A stretch of DNA of 64,000 bases from Terriglobus roseus (GTDB lineage Bacteria > Acidobacteriota > Terriglobia > Terriglobales > Acidobacteriaceae). The first letter of the stretch is position 1. Each line of letters opens with the position of its first letter. The notes under the pieces were generated by a model, which had not been told where the DNA came from, did not search any database, and saw only the letters and a program-made list of their open reading frames with translations. Of this stretch, positions 18,992 to 26,238 are shown one piece after another. Position numbers and translations under genes: made by a program. The stretch covers positions 2,232,001 to 2,296,000 of the forward strand of contig NZ_LT629690.1 in NCBI RefSeq assembly GCF_900102185.1, in the 5' to 3' direction.

Positions 18992-19188
18992 GTAGAAAGT
19001 GCCGATCCGCCATCTAACAAGATAGGGAGTACGCCAGGCGTACGGAATTTCCCCCAATTGATGTCAAAAGGCGCATTGCCGCCTTTGCTGAAAGCTTTGT
19101 CTGCGGCCTATACTCGTTTGGTTTCTTGAGGCCTGCTTAAAGCAGTTCGCTGCAGGCACATCAATTCGACCTACGTTGCGAGGCGGAT

Positions 19189-20973
19189 ATGAATCGAATG
19201 ATTGCACTTCTTACCGTTACGCTGGGAGTCGCGCTTTACAGCACAGCATCACAGGCGCAGACACCCGCGGTCCCTGCCCCATCTGCTCCAGCAAACACGG
19301 ATGCACTTCGCGTCGATGCGAACAATGCGCAGTCCAATGAAAACCCCGACGCCGCAAATTCAATCCGCATCGTCCGCCTGAGCCAGGCTACTGGCAAAGT
19401 TGAGATGGATCGCAATGTCGAACGCGGCTTTGAAGCCGCTTTCAACAACCTTCCCATCACACAGGGCGCTCGGTTGATGACTCTTGAAGGATCTGCGGAA
19501 GTGGAATTTGAAGACGGCACCACGCTTCGCCTGATCCCGCAGACAGAAGTGGATTTCACCCAGCTCGGCCGTACGGCCACGGGCGCCACCATTTCGTCCA
19601 TGAACGTGCTTCGAGGAACGGTCTATGTCTCGCTTAACAAGACCAAGGGCAATACGTTCGATCTGACCTCAGGCGACGGAGTCATCAAGCCGCGGCCGGG
19701 AGCGCACCTGCGATTGGAAGTGAAGGATCCGGAAAGTCGACTTTCCGTCATCTCCGGCTCAGTTGACTTCACGAATACCGCCGGCACGCACGAAGTCGGC
19801 AAGATGAAGAGCCTTATCTTCAACACAAACACCCACGCACCGGCGGACCTGATCGCAGGTATCGAAGATGCCTCCTTTGATGAATGGGATGAGCAGCAGA
19901 CCGAATACCACCAGCGTTACTTCCACGGCAACGCTCTCGCAGGCTCAGGTTCCTCCTACGGTCTTGCGGACCTTAATTACTACGGTGCGTTCTCCGATGT
20001 AGATGGTTGCGGTCGTATCTGGCGGCCTTACTTCGTTTCTGCAGCCTGGGATCCCTACTCCAGCGGCATTTGGGCCTTGTATCCGGGAAGCGGCTACAGT
20101 TGGGTGTCGCCGTATCCTTGGGGATGGGCTCCTTTCCATTACGGTTCATGGCTGCAATGCGGCGGAGGATGGGGATGGCAACCCGGTGGCAACTGGTATG
20201 GACTCGGTGGTCGTAACCCGTATTGGGGCCGGGATGGCCGCCATCACTTCATCAATCAAATTCATGTGCATCCCACCCCGCCGCATCCTCGACCGGTCCC
20301 AGGGCAGACAAGCTCTCTGATTGCGGTGAACGCGAAACGGCTTACGTTTTCTCAGGTCGATCGCGCTACGAACTCGTTCAACTTTCGCAATGACTCGGCG
20401 GGTCTCGGCATTCCGCGAGGCGAATTCGGCAAGTTGAATAAGCTCTCAGAAACGGCGGCCAAAACTGGATCGAGCAATGTCCCCGTGCTCTTCACCCCGG
20501 TGAATCGAACTGACGTCTCGCCTGTAAGTCACAGCAATCTCGCTGCTCATGATGCCAGAGTGCCCGGAGCTCGAAACGGAGAGGCAGGATTCTTCAATCG
20601 CCCCACCAATCAAACTCAAACCATGCACAACACCTACGCAGAACGAGGCGGCAGCAGCGTACACAGCGCTGGGGGACCGATAAATGGCGGCAGCTATAAC
20701 AGTAGCCCGCATACCAGTGCTTACTCGGGCAGCGGGGTTGGGTATTCCAACGGGCCGCACCCCAGCGCCTACTCGGGCGGTGGTGGCGGATACTCCGGCG
20801 GTCCGCGTCCAAGCGGAGGTGGATATTCCGGCGGCCCAGTCGCTGGTCCTCGCGGTGGCGGCGGTGGATATTCAGGTGGCGGTGGCGGAGCGCCCCACGT
20901 TTCCGCGCCCATGCCAGCTTCAGCGCCTGCACCCTCTGCTGCTCCGTCGTCCGCCCCGAGTGGGCACCGGTAA
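19189..20973 (+). CDS. Secreted FecR-domain protein with Gly/Ser/Pro-rich tail
   Basis: A 594-residue exported protein. The signal peptide is MNRMIALLTVTLGVALYSTA with cleavage near SQAQ. Residues about 60-215 form a FecR-like beta domain (VEFEDGTTLRLIPQTEVDF, VLRGTVYVSL), which in iron-signalling systems is a periplasmic sensor but is widely used elsewhere. Residues about 240-350 are rich in Trp, Tyr and Gly (YPGSGYSWVSPYPWGWAPFHYGSW), as in DUF6600-type proteins. The last 100 residues are low complexity with repeated YSGG and SAYSG units. There is no sigma factor or TonB receptor next to it, so FecI/FecR signalling is unlikely. The function is not known; a cell-surface or matrix role is a guess. 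Confidence 0.8.
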   Translation: MNRMIALLTVTLGVALYSTASQAQTPAVPAPSAPANTDALRVDANNAQSNENPDAANSIRIVRLSQATGKVEMDRNVERGFEAAFNNLPITQGARLMTLEGSAEVEFEDGTTLRLIPQTEVDFTQLGRTATGATISSMNVLRGTVYVSLNKTKGNTFDLTSGDGVIKPRPGAHLRLEVKDPESRLSVISGSVDFTNTAGTHEVGKMKSLIFNTNTHAPADLIAGIEDASFDEWDEQQTEYHQRYFHGNALAGSGSSYGLADLNYYGAFSDVDGCGRIWRPYFVSAAWDPYSSGIWALYPGSGYSWVSPYPWGWAPFHYGSWLQCGGGWGWQPGGNWYGLGGRNPYWGRDGRHHFINQIHVHPTPPHPRPVPGQTSSLIAVNAKRLTFSQVDRATNSFNFRNDSAGLGIPRGEFGKLNKLSETAAKTGSSNVPVLFTPVNRTDVSPVSHSNLAAHDARVPGARNGEAGFFNRPTNQTQTMHNTYAERGGSSVHSAGGPINGGSYNSSPHTSAYSGSGVGYSNGPHPSAYSGGGGGYSGGPRPSGGGYSGGPVAGPRGGGGGYSGGGGGAPHVSAPMPASAPAPSAAPSSAPSGHR

Positions 20974-21013
20974 CGACAGCGCATAGACTCCCCGTCACCA
21001 GATTCAACCTATG

Positions 21014-21040
21014 GTGAGCCGATCCTTGGTATCGGCTCAC
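21014..21040. terminator. Hairpin between the convergent FecR and PfpI genes
   Basis: A 10-bp perfect stem (21014-21023 with 21031-21040) with a 7-base loop is followed on the plus strand by TTCTTCTT. It overlaps the stop of the PfpI gene. Confidence 0.7.
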
Positions 21041-21831
21041 TTCTTCTTAGCGAGTGCCGGTAGAAGAAGCTTTAGAAGCGCTTGATCGGAGAATGGGTTC
21101 TGGCCTGAGATGAGTTCACGATCCTGAATTACGTAGCTCTGCCATGGAACGGCCACACTTACGTCACCGCCTGCCGTAAGCAAAGCAATGTCGGGATAAA
21201 AGAGAACTTTACCGCCGATCTCAAGCGGCTCTCGCTGCTGTTCTTCTGCTGTTGAGAAGATGGTCATCTTGTATCCCTCATATGCCCATCCTTGAGCCTT
21301 CGTTCGAGCACCGGTTGCATCGCCTGCTATCAGCGCCGCAACCACTTCCTTCGAATTAGGAAGTACGGAAAGAAGAGAGATTGGGCCGTGGCAGAGTACC
21401 GCCGTAGGCTTGGACGTTTCATGAAAATGACGCATCACGGTGCCAGCATCAGGATCATCAAGCAAGTCCATCATGGGACCATGGCCGCCGGGGACGAAAA
21501 CGGCGTCGTATTGATCCAGGCCTGACGCGATGACGTCCGAGATGGGAGTTGGATTCTTTAGCCCGGTCAGGGTGTCGCGGAATTTTAGATAGTCCTGAAG
21601 CTTGTTCTGATCTCCTCCGAAGAAATCGGGGACAGCAGAATGCACATCCAGTTGCGGCGTGTTGCCTTTCGGGTTGGCAAAAGTAATTTCGTAACCTTCC
21701 TTCATCAACTCCCGAACCGGAACCGTCAATTCGTTGAGATAGTAGCCAGCGCCTGTGTACACCTTGCCATCTTTCAGTGGCAGGCCGTGACCGCTCGAAA
21801 CTAAGACCAGTACCTTTCCTTTTGTTGCCAT
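21037..21831 (-). CDS. DJ-1/PfpI family protein (Hsp31/HchA-like)
   Basis: A 264-residue class I glutamine-amidotransferase-like protein of the DJ-1/PfpI superfamily. The nucleophile elbow is TAVLCHGPISLL with Cys147, preceded by the FVPGGHGPMMDL segment carrying the conserved PGGHG. Members act as holdases, glyoxalases or deglycases under stress; sequence alone does not decide which. The ATG at 21831 is chosen because GAGGAGAA lies 4 bases upstream and the conserved fold begins right after it (KVLVLVSSGHG). The frame is open 61 codons further but that part is not protein-like. It lies alone on its strand with no clear operon partner. Confidence 0.88.
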   Translation of the reverse strand: MATKGKVLVLVSSGHGLPLKDGKVYTGAGYYLNELTVPVRELMKEGYEITFANPKGNTPQLDVHSAVPDFFGGDQNKLQDYLKFRDTLTGLKNPTPISDVIASGLDQYDAVFVPGGHGPMMDLLDDPDAGTVMRHFHETSKPTAVLCHGPISLLSVLPNSKEVVAALIAGDATGARTKAQGWAYEGYKMTIFSTAEEQQREPLEIGGKVLFYPDIALLTAGGDVSVAVPWQSYVIQDRELISGQNPFSDQALLKLLLPALAKKK

Positions 21832-22364
21832 TTTGTTCTCCTCACTGAAATCGGGTGACGAATTTAACTGTGAATGAAGTCTGTTATTTGTCCGGCTTCG
21901 GCCATGCAATCGCCGGAATCGTGGATGCACTTCTGATACGGGTGGAAGTTGTAGACCTTGTTTTTCAAAGCGATGTGGGACGAGTGACCGCAGTCGGAGA
22001 AGCTCTCGCGTCAAGGTGACTTTGTCTGACGCGATGCCGACTGGACCGTGAATCTTTCACGCGACAGATCGTTGCTTCGATGTCTCGTCTTCCAAAAGCG
22101 ATTCTTTCGAGAGCACGTGGGCCTGAGGTGTTGGCCCTCGGCAAACGGATAGTCTTCGGAGCTATTGTGTCTAAAGGCGATCCGGCTTTTCGATCGGTTT
22201 GGCGAGAGCTTAAAGTGCTTTGCAGCAGCCGACGGATTAGAGAGCACTCGGACTTTTACCTCGGGCCTGCAACGTTCCTCGAAGAACTGGCGAGAGTTCT
22301 TTTCGCGGGCCCCATAAATTCCTTGGGCAATGGCACATCGGTTGTGCCATGATCGTTCTCCACG
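21832..22364. other. Stretch without a convincing gene
   Basis: About 530 bases in which open frames exist on both strands (for example 22011-22427 minus, 22080-22352 plus) but none has recognisable domains, a good ribosome site or a natural-looking composition. It must hold the promoter of the PfpI gene. It may be decayed coding sequence. Confidence 0.5.
22330..22350. repeat. Perfect short palindrome before the His-rich reading frame
   Basis: ATGGCACA (22330-22337), a 5-base loop and TGTGCCAT (22343-22350) form an 8-bp dyad 15 bases before the ATG at 22365. It could be an operator or an RNA hairpin; its position argues for a link to the small gene downstream. Confidence 0.4.
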
Positions 22365-22808
22365 ATGAGGATCCTGCCGCAAGTCGCCCGGATCACGCTG
22401 CTGATGGCGTTCGCCTTTGGCCTCCACATGTGTTCGGGAAATGCCTCATCACCGAATTGGGCACTTTCCCATGCTCCTCATCACAACCGGCGCCATTTGC
22501 CTTCACACGCCGGAAGCAAGACTTCCAGCCGTACACGCCGTTGGCACGATTGGGAATCGCTAGAGGCGTCGCTGCCCGATATTGCGCATGCTCACTCGCC
22601 GATGGTCTCCCGACAATTGCTTCGCGTTGAAGCAAAATGCGACTCGCACGCGGATGGACACATTAATCGCTTGCTGCATCCCCAGTTCTTAGCTGTTGCG
22701 CTCCCCCTCCCCGAGCTGGTGGCGGAACCTCTCGCGAAAGCTTCGGTCATTGCGAGAGGGTCTACTCCACGCGCACCGGGTTCTTCGCGCGGACCTCCTC
22801 TCTCCTAA
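22365..22808 (+). CDS. Possible small secreted His-rich protein
   Basis: A 147-residue frame whose beginning resembles a signal peptide (MRILPQVARITLLMAFAFGLHMCSG) and which then carries a His-rich stretch (HAPHHNRRHLPSHAG). It ends RGPPLS. Small secreted proteins with His-rich parts and an R-[AG]-P-P end are found near metal transporters in many Gram-negative bacteria, so a metal-related periplasmic role is possible. Codon use looks ordinary. Against it, there is no clear Shine-Dalgarno and I recognise no defined family. It lies 107 bases before the SulP gene on the same strand. Confidence 0.4.
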   Translation: MRILPQVARITLLMAFAFGLHMCSGNASSPNWALSHAPHHNRRHLPSHAGSKTSSRTRRWHDWESLEASLPDIAHAHSPMVSRQLLRVEAKCDSHADGHINRLLHPQFLAVALPLPELVAEPLAKASVIARGSTPRAPGSSRGPPLS

Positions 22809-22915
22809 ATCGCTCGCAGATCGCTTAGCACGTGCGCATATTGCCAGCGCAGTCGTGCGTATAGAACAGCGCGGTCGCGCATACGCACGAAGATGTGTGC
22901 GACGAAGGAGTCTCG

Positions 22916-24445
22916 ATGAACAACACAAATCAATCTTTTAAAAAGCCACATGCTCTGATCAGCGACATATCCGCGTCGCTGGTCGTGTTCTTGGTTGCAC
23001 TACCACTTTGCATGGGTATCGCCGTTGCATCAGGTATGCCACCCGCGCGCGGTCTGGTGACCGGCATTGTCGGTGGCATCATGGTGGGAACCCTATCGGG
23101 TTCGCCGCTGCAGGTGAGCGGGCCCGCTGCAGGACTGGCCGTCATCGTTTTTGAACTGATAAACGATCACGGCATTGGAGCGCTGGGCCCCATTCTGGTC
23201 GTTGCAGGAGCCATTCAGTTGCTCGCGGGCATCTTGCGCGTGGGCCGCTGGTTCCGCGCGATCTCGCCAGAGGTGGTGCACGGTATGCTCGCGGGCATTG
23301 GTGTACTCATCGTGATTCAACAATTTCACGTCGTGTTGGACCGTGCACCAAAAGCTACTGGCCCAGCGAACATCTTCGCCATGGGCGAAGCTCTTGCAGC
23401 CGGATTATTTCCACTGGATGGCAGCAAGGAAGAGTGGGCACTGTTAGTAGGTGTGGTCACACTCTTTGTGATCTTACTTTGGGAGCGCTTTCGACCAGCA
23501 AAGTTGAAGCTTGTTCCCGCTGCTCTTCTCGGCATTGGGGCTGGAACAGCGTTGGCACAGACACTGCATCTGGGCATCCGTCGCATTGATGTACCGGCAA
23601 GCCTGGGCGACATGGTCAGCTTCACACCGCTATCTGCATTTCTCGCAACACGCTGGACATCACTGCTAGGAACTGCGATCGCATTAGCATTCATTGCCAG
23701 CGCCGAAACCCTTCTGTCAGCAGCTGCCGTAGACCAGATGCAGACCAAAGTACGCGCCAACTATGACAAGGAACTTGCCGCGCAAGGTATCGGCAACATG
23801 CTCTGCGGTTTTCTTGGCGCACTGCCAATGACAGGAGTCATTGTGCGTAGTTCCGCCAATGTACAGGCAGGGGCCGAAACGCGCAGATCTACAATTCTGC
23901 ATGGCTTGTGGCTGCTTATCTCCGTCGCAATATTCGCTCGCACACTTCGGATGATTCCGATGGCGTCACTCGCAGCGGTGCTGGTTCTGACCGGCATACG
24001 ACTGGTGAAGCCAAAGGACATTCTTCATCTGCGCCGCTTCGGCTGGCCACCCGTCATCGTGTACGGACTGTCGATGGTCACAATCGTCGCAACCAACCTG
24101 CTGACCGGTGTTCTTGTAGGCATCGGACTGTCGCTCCTATGGACACTCTGGAAGCTGACTCATCTGCAGTTGGATGTTGAGACCACGGATCATCGCACGG
24201 ACATTCACTTGGCCGGAGTAGGCACGTTTCTAGCGATTCCCAAGATCTCGCGCACGCTGGACGACACACCCAGCGGGCCTCCTATTTACATCCACGGCTT
24301 CTCACTGCGCTACATCGATCACGCGTGCATTGAGATCATCGAAGCGTGGGTTGACCGGCGCCAGGCCGCAGGCGAAATCGTCTACCTGGAACGCGAACAT
24401 CTGTTGAAGCGTTACCAGACTCCGGTCTCACAAGCGGTGGATTAG
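22916..24445 (+). CDS. SulP-family inorganic anion transporter
   Basis: A 509-residue membrane protein with 12-14 predicted helices. The SulP start is clear: a short cytoplasmic tail, DISASLVVFLVALPLCMGIAVASG, then the conserved GLVTGIVGGIMVGTLSGSPLQVSGPAAGL. The core ends near residue 430 and a short STAS-like domain follows (IHGFSLRYIDHACIEIIEAW). SulP proteins carry sulfate, bicarbonate or other anions, commonly with Na+ or H+; the bicarbonate type is one possibility, but no carbonic anhydrase gene is adjacent. The ATG at 22916 has AAGGAG 6 bases upstream. It is convergent with the transaldolase gene. Confidence 0.9.
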   Translation: MNNTNQSFKKPHALISDISASLVVFLVALPLCMGIAVASGMPPARGLVTGIVGGIMVGTLSGSPLQVSGPAAGLAVIVFELINDHGIGALGPILVVAGAIQLLAGILRVGRWFRAISPEVVHGMLAGIGVLIVIQQFHVVLDRAPKATGPANIFAMGEALAAGLFPLDGSKEEWALLVGVVTLFVILLWERFRPAKLKLVPAALLGIGAGTALAQTLHLGIRRIDVPASLGDMVSFTPLSAFLATRWTSLLGTAIALAFIASAETLLSAAAVDQMQTKVRANYDKELAAQGIGNMLCGFLGALPMTGVIVRSSANVQAGAETRRSTILHGLWLLISVAIFARTLRMIPMASLAAVLVLTGIRLVKPKDILHLRRFGWPPVIVYGLSMVTIVATNLLTGVLVGIGLSLLWTLWKLTHLQLDVETTDHRTDIHLAGVGTFLAIPKISRTLDDTPSGPPIYIHGFSLRYIDHACIEIIEAWVDRRQAAGEIVYLEREHLLKRYQTPVSQAVD

Positions 24446-24483
24446 AGAAGGGCTTGAGTGATGCTCTGGGCCAATCCTCTTCA

Positions 24484-25569
24484 TCAGGTGGTGCTCTGAA
24501 GAACTTTGCTCTTCTCGTCAATTGCCTTGAGGAGTTGGCCCCATGATTCTTCGAATGCCTTTGCGCCACCTGATTGAAGATCAGCGGCGAGTTTGTCTAG
24601 GTCTATTCCTGCACTTCTGAAGTCATGCAGGACTTGTTCAAAATCGCCCCCGGAACGCGGGATTGCGCCACTCACCGTCCCATGATCGCCGAATGCGATG
24701 AGCGTCTTTTCAGGGATTGTGTTGATCGTGTTGGGAGCCGCGAGGGCATTGATATAGAGCACATCCGATGCCTTCGGATCTTTCGTGCCAGTGCTCGCGA
24801 ACAGTAGACGCTGTGGGCGAGCACCTGCATTTTCTAAGCGCTGCCAGCGATCCGATTCCAACATATCCCTGTATGCCTTGTAGACTTGCTGACCGATTGC
24901 GATTCCCAACTTGTTCTTGAGTGTTTCGGGTACTTTGTCCATCGTGGCTCCGTCCCAGCGACTGAGGAACACGGAGGCAACAGAGCGGACATCAAGGCTA
25001 AGTCCGGCGGCCAAACGTTGTTCCAGGCCGCGCAGATATGCCTCAGCAGACGCCTTGTATTGATCAAGCGAGAACAATAGCGTGACGTTGATCGGAACAC
25101 CGTCGGCAATCGATTTCTCGATGGCTGGAACGCCTTCTTTCGTGCCTGGAATCTTGATGAAGAGATTCGGACGATTCGCCTTGTCATGTAAACGCTTAGC
25201 GGCTTCGACGGATTTGGCGGTGTCGTAAGCAAGGAGAGGAGAAAGTTCGAGGGAGACCCACCCATCCACTCCAGATGTGCGTTCGTGCGCACCCGCAAAC
25301 AAGTCAGCCGCGCGGGTCAGGTCTTGCAATGCAAGCTCAAAGAACAACTCCTCGCCAGCTTTCCCATCCGTATTTAGGCGGCTCACATCCGTGTCATAGG
25401 AACTGCTTTTCGAGATTGCATGTTCGAAAATCGTGGGATTGGAAGTCAGGCCGGTCACGGAGAGATCGTCTATATAGCGCTGCAGCGTGCCGCTGTTGAG
25501 AAGATCGCGCGTAATGTTGTCCAGCCAGAGGCTTTGTCCCAGATCATGAAGCTGTTGCGTCGCTTTCAT
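24484..25569 (-). CDS. tal: Transaldolase
   Basis: A 361-residue transaldolase of the non-oxidative pentose phosphate pathway, moving a dihydroxyacetone unit between sedoheptulose 7-phosphate and glyceraldehyde 3-phosphate. The first signature is SLWLDNITRDLLNSGTL followed by VTGLTSNPTIFEHAI near residues 13-50. The Schiff-base lysine is Lys139 in NLFIKIPGTKEG. Length and motifs fit the actinobacterial/cyanobacterial long type. The ATG at 25569 is preceded by GGAGGGA at 6-7 bases, which rules out the longer open frame upstream. No other pentose phosphate gene is adjacent. Confidence 0.93.
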   Translation of the reverse strand: MKATQQLHDLGQSLWLDNITRDLLNSGTLQRYIDDLSVTGLTSNPTIFEHAISKSSSYDTDVSRLNTDGKAGEELFFELALQDLTRAADLFAGAHERTSGVDGWVSLELSPLLAYDTAKSVEAAKRLHDKANRPNLFIKIPGTKEGVPAIEKSIADGVPINVTLLFSLDQYKASAEAYLRGLEQRLAAGLSLDVRSVASVFLSRWDGATMDKVPETLKNKLGIAIGQQVYKAYRDMLESDRWQRLENAGARPQRLLFASTGTKDPKASDVLYINALAAPNTINTIPEKTLIAFGDHGTVSGAIPRSGGDFEQVLHDFRSAGIDLDKLAADLQSGGAKAFEESWGQLLKAIDEKSKVLQSTT

Positions 25570-25734
25570 AGAAATCCCTCCATACAAGCTCAGATGTCCG
25601 GCGATTCCATAGCAATTCACACGATTTGTTGGGACACCCATCAACGCGAACAGCGTAAAAGATGAACCGCGGATCGCTTCTCCTTTTACGCTTTTCAACC
25701 TTCTAAGTTGTCACGCCGTCTGTCCCTACACGAT

Positions 25735-25844
25735 TCATAAGAGTCTGGGGTCCTTGGTAACTATCTAAATCGTGTTCCATGGATAACACTGATCATGAAC
25801 ACAGACCTGGGAGAAGGCGACTCTACGGAGTCGCCCCTTTTTTT
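25735..25844 (+). ncRNA. Candidate small RNA ending at an orphan terminator
   Basis: A plus-strand intrinsic terminator follows no plus-strand gene, so some short transcript probably ends there. Upstream sequence can form a small hairpin (GTGTT...AACAC around 25774-25791). A weak promoter-like TTGTCA lies at 25708-25713. The 5' end given is only a guess. Confidence 0.3.
25816..25844 (+). terminator. Strong intrinsic terminator with no gene before it
   Basis: GGCGACTC (25816-25823), loop TACG, GAGTCGCC (25828-25835), then CC and seven T. This is a textbook Rho-independent terminator on the plus strand. Confidence 0.85.
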
Positions 25845-25906
25845 ACCCACGGAATCCCGGAATCGCGTAAGCTCATATCAATCGAGTTGAGGCACTGCAG
25901 CACAGA

Positions 25907-25986
25907 CTGCCGAAAAGGCAGCGGGCGTGGAAGCTCTTGACGGGGGATGACTCACACCAGGTCTGTGAGAAACCTTTCATCCCTCG
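25907..25986 (+). ncRNA. Candidate structured leader RNA before the ADOP permease
   Basis: CTGCC-GAAAA-GGCAG (25907-25921) is a small hairpin. After it, 25941-25950 pairs with 25977-25986 over 10 bp (one G-U), enclosing an inner 6-bp stem CTCACA/TGTGAG (25951-25956 with 25964-25969) and a 7-base bulge on one side. It lies 250 bases before the permease start on the same strand. It matches no riboswitch class that I recognise. Confidence 0.35.
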
Positions 25987-26238
25987 TACGCTCGGTACAC
26001 GATTGATGCCTGATCTCCCGCATCTCGTGTCTCCTCTCAGACTCCTATAAAAGCGTCGATCCGATACGAGGCCGTCACTCCAGTCCTCTTGCTCGCGACC
26101 GTCATCGTCTCGAATACAGTCCTCAATTGTGCACCCAGCAATCAGGATTTCTCTGTTCGTTTCACTTTTGTAAAAGTTTTTGGAACCGCACAGCCTCTTG
26201 CATGCGTATTCAAATGCAGCCCACTGCCAAGAGGACCC

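Larger units (their letters stand above)
25570..26238. other. 669-bp gene-free region with RNA structure signals
   Basis: No protein gene here is convincing. The region contains the tal promoter on the left, a textbook plus-strand intrinsic terminator (25816-25844) that follows no gene, and a nested hairpin (25941-25986). ACAGACCTGG at 25801-25810 is exactly complementary to CCAGGTCTGT at 25957-25966, so the two parts could pair over 150 bases. A 31-codon frame beginning at 25795 has no ribosome site. Confidence 0.6.

Noticed and set aside
22011-22427. 138-codon minus-strand frame upstream of the PfpI gene
   Set aside because: Composition is unnatural, there is no ribosome site, and no family was recognised.
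25795-25890. 31-codon frame over the orphan terminator
   Set aside because: No Shine-Dalgarno, and it runs through the terminator hairpin and T-run.
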